From positions 22,434,518 to 22,498,517 of the forward strand of contig NC_086355.1 in assembly GCF_036324505.1 (NCBI RefSeq): a stretch of DNA of 64,000 nucleotides, given 5' to 3'. This DNA comes from Eleginops maclovinus. Taxonomy: Eukaryota > Chordata > Actinopteri > Perciformes > Eleginopidae. This document shows positions 1 to 12,284 of the stretch, one piece after another (the stretch's first letter is position 1; the number at the start of each line of letters is the position of its first letter). The notes beneath the pieces were generated by a model, which made no database searches, was not told the DNA's origin, and worked only from the letters and a program-made list of their open reading frames with translations. The translations under genes were made by a program, and so were the position numbers.

Positions 1-121
1 CCTTCCGTAACACAGAGCCAGAGCGACAAATAAACAATTTCCAATTCCAATAACAGTGTCCCATTTGTCTATTGTAATCCGACTGTAATTTAATACAGAC
101 ATGTTGGTCAATAGTTGTCAC

Positions 122-645
122 CTCGGCCACGGCACAGATGGAGCCCAGTGCCTCTCCTCTGAAGCCGTACGTTTCCAGTTGCTCCAGATCCTCGTGGCTA
201 AAGATCTTTGAAGTATAATGTGTCACAGCCATCACAGGAGTGTCTTCAGCTTTGATTCCATGGCCGTTATCACGCACTTCTATACGGTCCAAACCATAGT
301 TCTCCTGTAACGAGAAATCCAAAGATACTGTCTGCCTCGGCAAAAGGAGGGGAAATCAAAATCATTGTTGCGAGTCGTGAAGACTTTAAGAACACTTTTA
401 GATGCAGGAGAAAATACGTATTCTGAATTGAATCTTTAAAATAGGCAATGAAACGCCAATTTTCTATTAAACCATATTTTCTAAATGCATTTCTACTGTA
501 CCAGTTTAATGTCAAGGCTCGTAGCCCCAGCATCCAGTGAATTTTCCATCAATTCCTTCACAACATTCAGCACAGAGGTGATGACCTGTGAGCTGGACAG
601 CAGCCGCACAGTATCTGGAGGCAGCTGCTTCATGATGTCAGGAAC
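122..645 (-). CDS. pms1: PMS1 mismatch-repair protein homologue, first two coding exons (partial)
   Basis: MutL-family ATPase of DNA mismatch repair, N-terminal part only; the rest lies beyond position 1. The first coding exon runs 645-502 with an acceptor just upstream; its ATG is at 633-631 and encodes 44 residues beginning [16 protein letters not shown], closely matching vertebrate PMS1, with the GHKL-ATPase helix ([15 protein letters not shown]; catalytic Glu and Mg-binding Asn). The next exon, about 305-122, encodes the DNGHGI ATP-lid motif and [12 protein letters not shown], followed by a GTGAC donor. Oddity: at the start of this second exon the sequence reads GAGAAACTATGG where the family needs GAGAACTATGG. 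The extra A puts the exon out of frame with the previous one, giving a stop 12 codons on. This is a real null allele or a one-base sequence error. Identity is secure; integrity is not. Confidence 0.93.
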
Positions 646-1616
646 CTGTTGAAGGAAAGCAGGGTTTTAGTGTCATTTTTCAGCGTGTAATGGAGTCACA
701 GCATCAGCTTAACATTGGAGCAAAAAGAAACCTTGAAACATGTTCAGGATTTGTGGGAGATTTGTGGCTTCACACACACTACAAAAAACCTCTACTGACT
801 AGTACTTCAGTGTAGAAATTATACCGTAGAGTAAAAATAATTAAGTAAAATATAGGCATGGGCATTATTGCTAGAAAGTGATGTTGACAGCAATTACACA
901 AATGACAATGATTCCTCTTTTTATGTCTTAAGTTTATTGTATGTTGCACTGTTGGAGGAGCATGAGACTGAAGACGTTCATTGCCAATAACTTTGCTGTA
1001 ACTGTTGTGCAAAAATACAATAAAGCCTTTGAATCTAGAATTATGTGGGACAAACAAATGTGGCTCATTGTCCATTTGTATTATAAGCAAGCTTGATATT
1101 GATTCGAACCGACATTCAAATCTTTATAGCTAGGTTTTTTTTGCTGTTCAGCATAGGAATAATATTTAAATTGTAGAAATAAGTGCTTCCAGTTACCATG
1201 TCACAAGAAAAAAAGGTGATCTAAAAGAAAAGCGTTATGTCACAGGTTATTGCTTACCAATTTCCAATTAGTACAGGTATGACAGCAGAAAGTAACCTGA
1301 AATAACGTTACCTGAGAGTGGCAGTCAGTACCAATGCCACTCAAGTTTTCTTCTTTCGGCCAAGCATTGGGTCGGAATTAATTTAATATAAAAGATAATT
1401 GTAATTAAAATTGTTGAATGGCGTTTTTTAGTGACATTAGGGTAACTTTACTTGGGTTAACCTTAGCTAACTTAACGGCTAACGACTTATTTGAGTAGAC
1501 TCTTTAGCTTAAATATAACAACCGTATCTCGTGCAAACTTGCGTGGCGAATTCACATAATTAGAACCTTAATTTAACATATTAAATAGAAAGGAAACGTA
1601 GTTTCCATAAAGACTT

Positions 1617-2144
1617 ACTGAAGAGTTATTCTGACTGCTGCCCCTGTTGAATCTTTCATATACAACAGACACGAGCTACACGGCGGAAATGACTTGATTC
1701 CCGCCCCCTTAACTACACGCTCATTGGCTAGAAGTGACATGACGGCGGGTTAAGCAAAATGGGAAACCTTTACCCTGAGTTAGAGCTTACAGGTTAACAC
1801 TTTTGTATGCGCTTTTGGTAGGATTGCCTTACAAAAATCAAACACAACCAGCTTAAAAATGTACACTTATTTTAAATACATAAAATATGAACCGTAACAT
1901 AACTATTTGGATCGTTGAACTGTTTGGAGGCCTGGGTGTATAAAGTAAGGGGGCGGGTCACTGCCTGAGAAAATTACCCCCGCGAATCATTAACACCGCA
2001 ACTCTTTCCGCTCAGGTCAGTGTAAGACCAGAGTGTACGACGTGCGGTCTGTGCTGGTGTACTGCACACATAAACAAGGAGATAAAACCATTTCTCTCCA
2101 TAGCAGCTTGTTTCTATAAATACCTCCACTGCTCGCTACTACCT
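1617..2144. promoter_or_regulatory. Divergent pms1/ormdl1 promoter with non-coding first exons
   Basis: The two genes are transcribed away from each other. On the minus strand a GTAAGT donor at 1618 ends a probable non-coding pms1 exon starting near 1690. On the plus strand a GTAAGT donor at 2145 ends a probable non-coding ormdl1 exon covering roughly 2040-2144. The core between them is locally GC-richer (1670-1750 and 1925-2050) in AT-rich surroundings and has no coding potential. The same head-to-head arrangement of PMS1 and ORMDL1 is known in mammals. Transcription start sites are inferred. Confidence 0.55.
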
Positions 2145-3429
2145 GTAAGTTTGCAACACTGGCTGTGTGGGTGTTCAATGTTGTACTTTCAAACACATCA
2201 CGTGTCTTACTGTTTCTTATTTACGTAATGAAGCTTAACAACTTGGTTTAAAATAGTGGTGGTTTGGTCCGGGCTATGTACTGGAGACGAAGGCATTCCA
2301 AGGCAAGGGACGTCTCATGTTTACATATCTACCTGACAGGGCAAGATAGACATTAAAGCAGAGATAACAATCGGGTCACAGTCAAGAAGAAGTGTAATCA
2401 CTTTGTTCACTCAGCCATTGGCAGCTATTGCTACAATATGCGAATAGACCCAGTCAGTGACAGTGGTTTCGCACCAAAGCACTTATTGTTTCTATGAACT
2501 TTAGACACATCTCCTCTAATGAGGCTTTCCGTTTATCAGATATCTTCTATAAGTAATTGGTCTAATAATCGGTTATTTTTTTTATCAGATCATACTACTA
2601 ATTCCTGTATCAACTTGAATCTCAGCTGGCTGATATTAGCTCCAGTATCCCAAATAGAGCAGATAGCTTCATCTTATACTAGTGAAATGTGGTTAAATGT
2701 TATTTTTTCACAGTACATGCAATTACCAGATAACACAGTGTAATCCGGCTGGTAACATGATGACATTGACTGCTGGAAGTTTGCATGCACCAGGCCTCAT
2801 TAGGAATGTGGACGAAAGTCATCATTGCCTTTGAAGACTTTAACTTCCGTTGACCCGTTATCTGTACTCCAGTCTGCAGCTGAAAGTGTGCCACAGGGTA
2901 AAGTTCATGCAGATTGCAACGTGTGGGTTTTTCGTTATCACATTTGGACGTGCAGGGAATACAAAGTGCTACACTTGCTTTTTGGTAGAATAATTTGCTT
3001 CTTCAAACACAGGAATGGCATTTAACATTTCGAATATTACATTTCTATTTTTCCTGCAGGAAGTGTATATTGTTAGGTTTATTTTAGAGCTCCTTAAATG
3101 TTTCAGGATTGTTGTATTCGGAGCTTGTGTAACAGTTCCAGTGCTTATTGTGTGAAAATCAGATGAATGGACATTACCACAAACATTTATCTGACATCTT
3201 AATCTTTTGAAGAACTTCATAAAGATCGCCAATATGGTTTTTTTTTTCAGCAAAGTAAACCACATTTATTTTGGGTTTAAACATGTTATACCGAGCTTGA
3301 CAGACAATCCCAAAATATTACTTTGTATAAACCTTATGATGGAACTTCTTGCAATAGGTGATGGGGAAGAAAAAAACAATACGTATGTGGCATACACTGA
3401 TTGTGAATATCTCTATTTTCTGTTCCCAG
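2145..3429 (+). other. ormdl1 5' intron, no gene seen
   Basis: The stretch between the inferred non-coding first exon and the acceptor at 3428-3429 (pyrimidine tract then CAG) contains only short open frames without recognisable protein features. It is read as the first ormdl1 intron. Confidence 0.45.
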
Positions 3430-3435
3430 AGCAGG

Positions 3436-6400
3436 ATGAATGTGGGTGTGGCACACAGTGAGGTGAACCCGAACACTCGGGTCATGAACAGTCGAGGGAT
3501 CTGGCTGACCTACGCGCTCGGTGTTGGAATACTTCACATCGTGCTCTTGAGCATTCCCTTCTTTAGTGTGCCGGTGGTGTGGACTCTCACGAATGTCATA
3601 CACAACTTTGTAAGTCACATTCTCACACTGGCATTGCTGTACCGCCAAACAACACTAAATAATCAGATACTTGTGAAATCGCTCATTCAGTTAATCATTT
3701 AATGAAATTATATACCTCCCTGCCCTCTATTACACATTACACATGTCTCCGGGGGCTTTAAAGTGTAAAGCATATGGCACCCTCTGTCCTTAGACCCTGA
3801 CAGGGTACGAGCAAAAATTCCAAGAAAACCCTGAAATGAACAGGAAAATTACGTAAGAAACCTTAGGGAGAGCAACAAAGCAGGGATCCCTCTCTGAGGA
3901 TGGACAGAATGCAGTATATATCTTGTGTATGGATTAAAAAAGATTATAAAACTGCAACATAAAACAAAATGATAATGTATATAAAAATTATGATTCAGGA
4001 GGATGTCAACAAATATTTCTCTGAATTAATGAGCTAAACAGAATAGCTTTTTTCAGAATAAATATAAGTGCAACTAGAGATTTTTTCAGTATCAATTAAT
4101 CTACTGATTATTTTCTTTATTTATATAGTAGTATATATACATAACAGAAAATAATTGGGGGGAAAAATGGCATCCGAGTTACACAAAGTCCGAGCTGATG
4201 TCTTGTTTTGTACTCTCAAAATCATACTAAGAATCAGAATAAGGTTTATTGCCAAGTAGGTGACATATACGAGGAATTTGGTGTATTTGGTGCATACATA
4301 AACACTTTCAAAGAAAATCAATTGTACGATGAGGACCATCAAATAAAACAAGCATAAAAAAGTATTTTAAGAAAACTATAATAACATTAAAATATAGCAA
4401 TATTTACACGGAATATGGATGAAATATATATATAACTGTAAATATAACATGTGCAGTTACAATGTGCAGAATTTGGAGGGTTGTGTATGGCTGCCAATGT
4501 TATGATAAACATAGTGTGCATTCATGTAATATTCAGTTTAACCAAATGATTAAGGGGTATTTAAGATAACATTTTGAATTAAATAAAAGTCAGTTGTAGC
4601 CTCACAAGCCAAATGAATCTTGCATGAACACTTAGCACACAGCCTGGTGTGTGTTACCTTCTGCCTCTGCTTGTGTGTGCTTGTGTGCTGTATGCTGTAT
4701 TTTTTGGGGAGGCTGTCTATTATGATCATTTCCCCACTCCACATTAAGTCTGTATAAAATAAAAAGGCCCTTCATTGTTGCATGGCTGGCTTAAAAATAA
4801 GAAACAAAGTCCATGTGTGTGTGACATCATCAAGTAGGCACACTGCAGGCAGTTTACAGGGATTGTGTATCAGCAGCCAGTACGTGTGGCTATTAACAGT
4901 AGCTGCTAAGGTCAGCTATGGCTTATTGTTTCTCACACAGTACAGCGTGGGCTCATTAAGCCAGCAGTTTAGTTGTATTTCTGTGTTAACCAGAATGTCC
5001 AGCTGCACTCTTGTGTTTTTGACTTCGTGGCATGTGAATAGAAAGAAGTGTCATTCCAAAAATAATCTAGCCATAAATCTACAATTTTTCCTGCGTTTTT
5101 GAACGTGTATTCTCAGGCGCCCTAGCTGCAGGCATGAGCTGGTATGTTTTCTGTTTCTGCAGCAACCCAAAGTTAATGTTTTATCCAAGCTTGTTTGTCA
5201 GATTAGTAAGTAGGCGTGATTTTTTGAGAAAACAACTGCAACTAGAGATTTTCGTTACCATCGATCAATTTGCTGATTATATATTCATTCTGTAATCTGT
5301 GATATATAATTTTCTATATGGCCCTTTAGTTTAAGTTCTACTCATCTAAGCTATTGCCTCTCCTCTCACTCCCCTGTCTCATGCAGGCATTGGACCCCCA
5401 CAGCTGTGTCTTGGTTGAGAGTTGAGCTTGCTTGACCAAAAACATTCATAAAAAGCTCCTCTCCAGACAATAACAGGACCAAGCTGACGCACAGTGTCAG
5501 AGAGCAGTAAGCAGTCACTCCCTGCTAGGAACAGAGCTTGCTTTGACTGGTTATCAAATGTTGATTATTCTCTTAGGAATAGTTAAATATTTAGGAGAGA
5601 GCAAGAGAACTTCAGAAGCTGTGTCACTTGGTTGCTGCAGCAAATGTTTTTTGTCACTTCTCTGGCCGTAACTACCAATAAACCTTCAGTGTGTGACATC
5701 AGTTCAGCCCTCCAGTGTTCTCCTTGTGTTCCAAGTCCTTGATCCAAAAGTTTCATTCCAATAGGTAATTAACCATTTGGTGTAAAACAAAAACAAGAAA
5801 ATGACCCAGTTTCTCAAAGTCCAAGGTCATGCCTTTAACTGTCTTGTTTTGTCACTCAAAGCAAATACCTTTAAACATGGCAAAAAGCAGGAAATCCTAC
5901 TTTTTTAATATTTTTACAAATTGAGCATGAAAGAACACTTTGTATTTGCAATATAAACAAATGTTTATGGCTTCCGGAGAAAAGGAAATTAAACCGTTTG
6001 CTGCACTATGATCAGAAACTTTACATACATGCGGAAAACATACCTGGAAACATGCATTTTTATATCATGAACATCATTTCTAATCTACAGTATTTTACAA
6101 CTTAAAATAGATGTAAACCTCTGTGTGCCATGGTATGTTATTTGCAGATGTAAGCCCTGCATTACTGCCTGTGTTCTTGTCTCTTCAGGGGATGTATGTG
6201 TTCATGCATGCAGTGAAGGGCACTCCCTTTGAGACCCCTGACCAGGGAAAAGCCAGACTGCTCACACACTGGGAACAGCTGGACTACGGCGTGCAGTTCA
6301 CCTCATCTAGAAAGTTCTTCACCATCTCCCCCATCATCCTGTATGTATTACATATCTTATGGTTGTGTCTTTACACTGATTTGGATAAAGGAAACATTTT

Positions 6401-7624
6401 TATATAATTATCAAATCTGTGGTAACTCTGACTACCAAACGTAAAGGAAAACATTCATCATCTGTAAAATGTTAACCATGACAACAGAATTAAAGGTATA
6501 ATATGTCATTTGTAATGTTAAAGAAAACTAGACCTGATATATATTTCGTACTTACAGTATCCCAAACGTTAAATCAAAGTAACGGTATATTAATTTGCTC
6601 TCCTGTAACGTCGTACTGTCTCTCTTACTATAAGATGTCATTAATTCATTTGTAACGATACACTTTTTTTTGGCCCTGGCATTTTTTAACTCTATATTTA
6701 GCCAGGTATTAACGACTTACATAATACAGCTCTGGAAAAAATGAAGAGACCACTCCAAATTTTGCTTAAATCTTTATCTCTGCATGTATGGCAGCCATTC
6801 CGGTGTCTGCTGAATTCCAACACAGAATAGTTTATAGAATACGATACAAACAAAACATTTGTTTTTAACTCATACACTGGTGGAGTTCAACACATACCTT
6901 TAAAACTTAAAACCAGAGAAACTGATAATGCTGCAGTGGTCTCTTTATTTTTTCCGGAGCTGTATGTGGACAAAGGGATGTTAAGTTATCAGAGAAGCAA
7001 TCTGAGCTAACATTAGCCGTGGCTCGGCTATCAGCCCTATCTGTCTGACGAACAGCTTGGGGGGACACTGACTTTTTACATGGAAATGCTTTATCAAATG
7101 GTTTTCATCAGCATGTTTGTTTGTTTTGAGGAGATCTCTAAAGATAACTTAACCACTGCTAAGAATATCCTGGATCTAAAGTTGTCCGAAGCCCACTGAG
7201 CTCCCAATGTACTCTGTCCGAGAGAACCACTGATTGTTAACATTTAACATTAACATTTATTCAGTGCTCTCATCAGGTTGAATCGGTATTGGGAAAGAGC
7301 AGACACATATAATTGTGCAATAACAGCAGAGGTGCTCCTATGATCCCACACTACTTCAAGACATGTCCGAACTCTGTGTCTTGTTAGAGTTGTTTTGTCA
7401 GAAATGTGGGTTTGTCTTGCTACAGCTACACATTTCTTATATAAGCACTTAGGCAGGGATACTTTCTAACTGTTTATTTGCTCCACAGATACTTCCTGGC
7501 AAGTTTCTACACAAAGTACGACACGACACATTTCATCATAAACACCGCCTCGCTCCTGAGCGTCCTGATCCCCAAGCTGCCACAACTACACGGAGTGAGA
7601 ATCTTCGGCATCAACAAGTATTAA
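3436..7624 (+). CDS. ormdl1: ORM1-like protein 1, sphingolipid biosynthesis regulator
   Basis: ER membrane protein that binds serine palmitoyltransferase and restrains sphingolipid synthesis when ceramide is high. Three coding exons join in phase: 3436-3609 (58 codons), 6189-6340 and 7489-7624, total 462 nt, giving 153 residues, the usual ORMDL length. Boundaries: CTTT/GTAAGT, CAG/GGGATG, CCT/GTATGT, ACAG/ATACTTC. The product begins [21 protein letters not shown] and ends [10 protein letters not shown], both ORMDL hallmarks; hydrophobic segments lie near residues 22-45 and 100-140. The start is the family start, six bases after the acceptor at 3429. Introns are 2.6 and 1.1 kb. ORMDL paralogues are very similar, but adjacency to pms1 supports ORMDL1. 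No defect seen. Confidence 0.97.
4060..4345. repeat. Dispersed repeat fragment in ormdl1 intron
   Basis: Contains the phrase AGAATCAGAATAAGGTTTAT followed by TGCCAAGTAGGT (about 4230-4260), a sequence I recognise as recurring in fish genomes as the tail of a retroposon. The family is not determined. Confidence 0.4.
6727..6962. mobile_element. 236-bp Tc1/mariner-type MITE in ormdl1 intron
   Basis: The left end CAGCTCTGGAAAAAATGAAG and the right end (CTTTATTTTTTCCGGAGCTG) are inverted repeats, flanked on both sides by TA (6725-6726 and 6963-6964). The inner sequence GAGACCACT is mirrored by AGTGGTCTC. No coding capacity, so it is a non-autonomous miniature element. Confidence 0.8.
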
Positions 7625-9429
7625 GTTATGGTGAGCGCTGTGCCTCATAGCAGCAGAAGTGACTACCTGTGTAGTGTGTGCCTCCGGTGTGTGTACCGAG
7701 TCGTACAGTTTGTGTTCGTTTAGATGTGTCAGGTTTGAGACGAAACGTTTCAAAGGAGGGCAGGAGTAGGTTCGTAGAGGACAGGATGCCATATGCATAA
7801 CTAACTTATGTGAATATTTAATGATATATTTTTGGCCTGCATAGACCTGGGCTGGCCCAGGCGTTGGTGAGGCTTTTGGTTGTTTCTTTTTTGCCCTCAG
7901 TTCACATGGCAACACAAACTGGGAGTATGTTTCTAGCCACAGAGAAGCCCCAAATGTATTTTTCAACAATGTTTACTTCCTAAGGATGAGGGGCCGGTGG
8001 CTCGATGTTTCATTGGTACCCTCTCATTTTGTAATGGGTGTCAAACGTATTCATGCTGAGTGAAGAATGGAATCATACTCTTTATTTGCACAGTTTCCTT
8101 GGTATGTGAATCATTTGTAGCTCAATCAGAACAGGGCAGGTTGTTTTCATTGTACAGATTATTTTGTGAATATTATGTCATGTATGTTAAAGAAGTCCTG
8201 TGTTTAGAAACAAGAGAATGTTGTCTGTTTAAGTGTTTACTGAGGGAGGTCTACAGTATCTCTGTGATCCACTTACATAATGTAGCTGCTTTTCTTTAGA
8301 CGACTCTTTTGCTATCATCGAGGCAGCTAGTTCTGCTTTGTTTGGCCACAGCCATTAGCTCTTAATATTTCTTGTTCTCTAATCTTATTAAAAAGTTTGA
8401 GCCCTCAAACTTTCTTCAAAGACTCTTTTTTAATAGCTGAGCAATGCATGGACAAGATAAGGAATGTCAGGAATGTAACCAAAGTTTTTGGGTACTTTTC
8501 GTAAAAGAAGTCAGATAATTGGAGGATTTTCTCAGCCTATAAGTGCATTCTACACATGGTTTTCTTTAAAAAAATAATACAGTGAATATTCACAAATTTG
8601 GTGTGAGCTGTTCTGATAATAAGCTGGATTGTCAGTAGAAGGGCTTCCTTTTGACCTGAGATGTTAACACTGGTAGACCGGGGTTTATCAGAAAAGCCCT
8701 TTCTATATAAATTCCGTAGGGTTAACGAGAGCCTAAGCCATCATCAATGTGCATTACATCTTGAAAGTATATTTTACAGCCTTGGAAAGATGCTGGATTC
8801 TGTAAGATTCCACAGGGAAAATATAAAATGAACACACACCTGGATTTTCAACCCGCTGCAGCCAAGGGGAGAAAAAGAGCCTCTTCAAATCCTGAAGCAT
8901 CAAACTTTACAAAAATCACAGCTAAACATTTGCCATTTTGCATCATTTAATTAAAAAAGTAAAACAAATGCTCAATAACCGATGATCTGGACCAAAGAAG
9001 AAAAAAAAAAGGCGTCAAAGGTTCAGGTTTCTGACTTGCTCCGAACAAGCCTTTAAATCACAGGGAGGGAAGGCAGCCATTTTATTGGTTTTCTATAACA
9101 AGCTAAGGCTGCACAATTTTTCCAAATTGTGCAGCATGATGCAGCAATTTGGAAAAATTGTGCAGCAAATTCCAATTGTAATATTCTAGGGATTAATCAT
9201 TTTCTATTCAAAACCATATTTGAATACATGTTTAGCCTTTTGAATATTGTGCTTTCTTCGATTTTAATATTGCTATAGTCCATATTGCAATTCTGATTAT
9301 TGAGCAGCCCTAACAACAATAACCAAAAGATAAAAAACTTTATTTAAAACAAATGCTGATGTAAGAAAGTGTTTTCAACAGTACACCTCCAATTGAACGC
9401 TCCAAGTGACGCAAACTGAAACTGATCCG
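7625..9429. other. Convergent intergenic region: ormdl1 3' UTR and adat3 3' side
   Basis: Follows the ormdl1 stop. Non-coding; open frames here look accidental. An ATTAAA near 8388 could be a poly(A) signal for ormdl1. A MITE occupies 9104-9312. Confidence 0.5.
9104..9312. mobile_element. Short non-autonomous DNA transposon with internal hairpin
   Basis: Ends TAAGGCTGC and GCAGCCCTA are imperfect inverted repeats, typical of a fish repeat with GGCTGCACAATT termini. Near the left end, 9108-9129 and 9145-9166 are a perfect 22-bp inverted pair separated by 15 bases. No clean target duplication was found, so the exact limits are approximate. Confidence 0.6.
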
Positions 9430-10464
9430 TTAATAATCCACCCTTCTCTGAAACCCCTCTTGGGATGTCAGATCCTCACACTGCTTCTCCAGCACTCCTC
9501 TGTAAACCTCAAAGTGATGGTTCAAATCCTTCTGCGAGTGGATTTTATATTTGCTCCCTAAGGCTCCGTCTGCACAGGCCGTCCCGTAGAAGACCCGCCC
9601 GATCCGGGAGTGGACCAGCGCCATGGCACACATGACACAAGGTTCTCGGGTCACGTAGAGGTCGTACCCAGTGCAGATGTACGGCAGAGAGCTGGGAGCG
9701 CTTTGAGAGGTATCCGAGGCTGGGGGAGTAAACGTACAAGTGGCGTATTGGTCGAAAGAATAACACCCGCTGCCCTGGCTACGTGCTACAAGATCAATAC
9801 AGACCATGACTGCATGATGGAGGGGGTGGTCTCCTCTGCTGTCGTGGCCCACTGCGATGACCTTCTCTGTTGATGGGTCCACCACAACGGCCCCCACCGC
9901 CTCCATCCCCAACTCACTTCCTGCTTTGGCCGCAGTCACAGCAGACATCATGTACGCGTGCATCCTGGCCTTCTGAGGCGCACTGAAGAGCTCTCCCCTG
10001 AGGGCCACCGTCAACTGTTTGTCTTCATGGAAGGAGGTGGGCCAGTGTTTTCCAGCCTGTTCAAACTGGGGGCGGGTCAAGGGGGGGCGTGCAGGGATCT
10101 TAACCCGAAAAGGCTCACCGAATGCGTCATTTTTCACTCCCGAGGGGAGCAGAGAGTCGATGCTTAGAATCTCCATGTGTGGTGCGTCGCTGACAAGACA
10201 CAGGAGGACCTCCAGAGGTTGGGGGCTGCCCTTCACTGCCCGCACCCTCTTGATGTGCTGAAGGCCGCTCATTGGGTAGAGGCTGCTCAGCTCGCGAAGA
10301 AGTCGAGATGTCTCCTTCTTGTTGACCACGGGTGCAGCAAATGCTTCCACCAGCTCCACATCTTGTGACTGCTCATCTGACAGCACAGGGTAAACAGTCC
10401 AGGAGTCAGAGCCGCACTCGGAGCCGTACGTAGAGCCTTTCCAGCGCTTCCTCTGGGGCTCCAT
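9430..10464 (-). CDS. adat3: tRNA-specific adenosine deaminase subunit ADAT3
   Basis: Non-catalytic partner of ADAT2 in the heterodimer converting A34 to inosine in tRNA anticodons. From the ATG at 10464 the product is 344 residues (human about 351) in one coding exon. A CDA-type deaminase domain fills the C-terminal half. Zinc ligands are H217 in HHAVMVCIDLVA and the two Cys of PCVMC (about 276 and 279). The catalytic Glu of active deaminases (HAE) is Val here (HAV), the known ADAT3 pseudo-active-site signature. The N-terminal region carries PARPPLTRPQFE and HWPTSFHEDK, strongly conserved in ADAT3. An in-frame ATG lies 12 codons upstream (10500), but TTTCACAG at 10487-10480 looks like a splice acceptor, so the MEPQRKRW start is preferred, with a 5' leader exon elsewhere. 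Confidence 0.96.
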   Translation of the reverse strand: MEPQRKRWKGSTYGSECGSDSWTVYPVLSDEQSQDVELVEAFAAPVVNKKETSRLLRELSSLYPMSGLQHIKRVRAVKGSPQPLEVLLCLVSDAPHMEILSIDSLLPSGVKNDAFGEPFRVKIPARPPLTRPQFEQAGKHWPTSFHEDKQLTVALRGELFSAPQKARMHAYMMSAVTAAKAGSELGMEAVGAVVVDPSTEKVIAVGHDSRGDHPLHHAVMVCIDLVARSQGSGCYSFDQYATCTFTPPASDTSQSAPSSLPYICTGYDLYVTREPCVMCAMALVHSRIGRVFYGTACADGALGSKYKIHSQKDLNHHFEVYRGVLEKQCEDLTSQEGFQRRVDY

Positions 10465-10479
10465 TGTTTCGGCGCTCTC

Positions 10480-12284
10480 CTGTGAAATATGATTTCGCAC
10501 CAGAGTGAAACAAAAGTCAGTGCATTTTCAGGACAGAGCACGTGATGACAAAGCCTTCAGTTTTGCAGGATAGAAACTACGCCTGCATGCCATCTAACAT
10601 GACCTGTGCATTATAAGATTTCCATAACAGATCAGCCAACAGGCTTTCCCAATACTGATTATCCACTAACTTGACAATTGTTTTCTAGATTAATGGTTTG
10701 GTCCATAAAATATCAAATTTTCGTGAAAAGCGTCCATCCTAGTTTCTCAAAATCCACTGTGATGTCTTAAAATCTCATTAAAGTCTTAGTTTAAAATGTT
10801 TGGTCCAAAACCAAAACATATTCACTTCAATATTATTTTAATATATAAATCAGAGAAAAGCAGGAAATTTCCATATTTAAAAACGTAAAGTTGAAAACAG
10901 CAGTTTCGGAAACCTTTGCATGAATAAAAAATGACTACCATTGACCACTAACATTGGTCATTTATCAAAACACTTGCCATTTATTTTCTCTGTTGGTAGA
11001 CTTATTGTAGCAGCCCCTGGCCCAACAGTTAAGGCAGATGTTCCAACTTAAAACATAAACACGCCATTTATAACTTCAAAGATTACAATAAACTTGAATG
11101 AAACAAACGTACATCACATTTGAATGTTTAGTTGAAATAAAGTGGGTTTCTAGAAGAGCTTAAACAATCCTCTATTTGAGTCCAATATTAATATATACAC
11201 CAGAATTGGCCATTATTCTTCAAAGAATTAAATTGTCAATGCTCTGTAGTGGTGTCAGGTTTTGGAGTTAACTCAAACATTTCTTTGCATTTCTGTTCTA
11301 CAGTTGCTTATCTGCTGATACTTGTAAACCTGTGAAAAGCGGAAATCACCCCCTTATATTGAGCAAGCATTTATATTGGTTAGTCTTATTTGTAGCGGTG
11401 AAAATAAATGAATAAAGTAAACATTTATACACAAATCAGCACAACCAATACCAATTGTGTATCCATTTTATGTATGTAGTGCTCAAACAAGAAGATGACA
11501 AATCAATAAAAACTCCAGTTGTAACACCTGAATTATTGTTAGTCAGTCAGCTAAAGCCAATACCAAATAAAAATACTTTTTCTATTAAAACTATATTTGC
11601 AGCAAAAGATACCAAACACCCTAAAAGCAGCCCTATTACACTTTCGGGGTTCTACCCTTCCTGTCCTGTGTTATAGCGGTTTTAGTGCATGTAAATAGTC
11701 TGTAAAGGCTAAAATCCCTGTGTGTGTTTCCTCCAGAGGGAGTTTCTCTCTATGTAACACTTGCACTCTATTGGCTATCGCTCCAACACATTGTACGTGA
11801 TAGGCTAAGGGGCGGGACATATTTAAGCGGTTGACCAATCACAATAGAGCCGGCCAGCCAACCAATCAGAGCAGACTGGGCTCTGGTTTCAGACGGAGGG
11901 TGAAAAGAGGTGCTGCAGCACAGGCAGTATGAGAAAAATAAAGAGCTTTTTGAACATTAAAGCACGGAGACATGTCCCAGTAGAGACAAAAAATACAAAT
12001 AGGAAGCTGAAATATGCCTCATATGGCCCCTTTGAAATATTGTACAAGTTAATCCATATTTTAAACAATTCATAATTGCAACTATATTGTATTGTTGCAT
12101 TTGATAATGTCAAGTAAAATGACTGAAGCATTGAAATGACTAGATCAATTTTACCAAGCTGCAGTGATTAAATTCAGACAACGTATATGAAATATAGTTG
12201 ATCAAGCAGCCTTGTGAGACTAAAGTAGATGGTGTCGGTGGCAAACACAGCATTTAGTACCATAACAAACTTTTATGTCTTTAT
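10480..12284. other. Intergenic region between adat3 and alkbh6
   Basis: AT-rich and without convincing genes. It probably contains the adat3 leader and promoter, which I could not place. A TTAA-flanked-type repeat sits at about 11622-12034. Confidence 0.4.
11622..12034 (+). mobile_element. GGCCCTAT-ended MITE family, copy 1
   Basis: Shares long blocks with 40200-40521 and 54906-55353: GACTAAAATCCCT-like text, CTCCAGAGGGAGTTTCTCTC, AACCAATCAGAGCAGACTGG, GTGCTGCAGCACAGGCAGTA and AATAAAGAGCTTTTTGAAC. Ends are degenerate here (GCAGCCCTATTA on the left, TATGGCCCCTTT on the right). No protein coding. Confidence 0.7.

Noticed and set aside
9545..10541. Extra frames on both strands over adat3
   Set aside because: Shadows of the adat3 coding frame.
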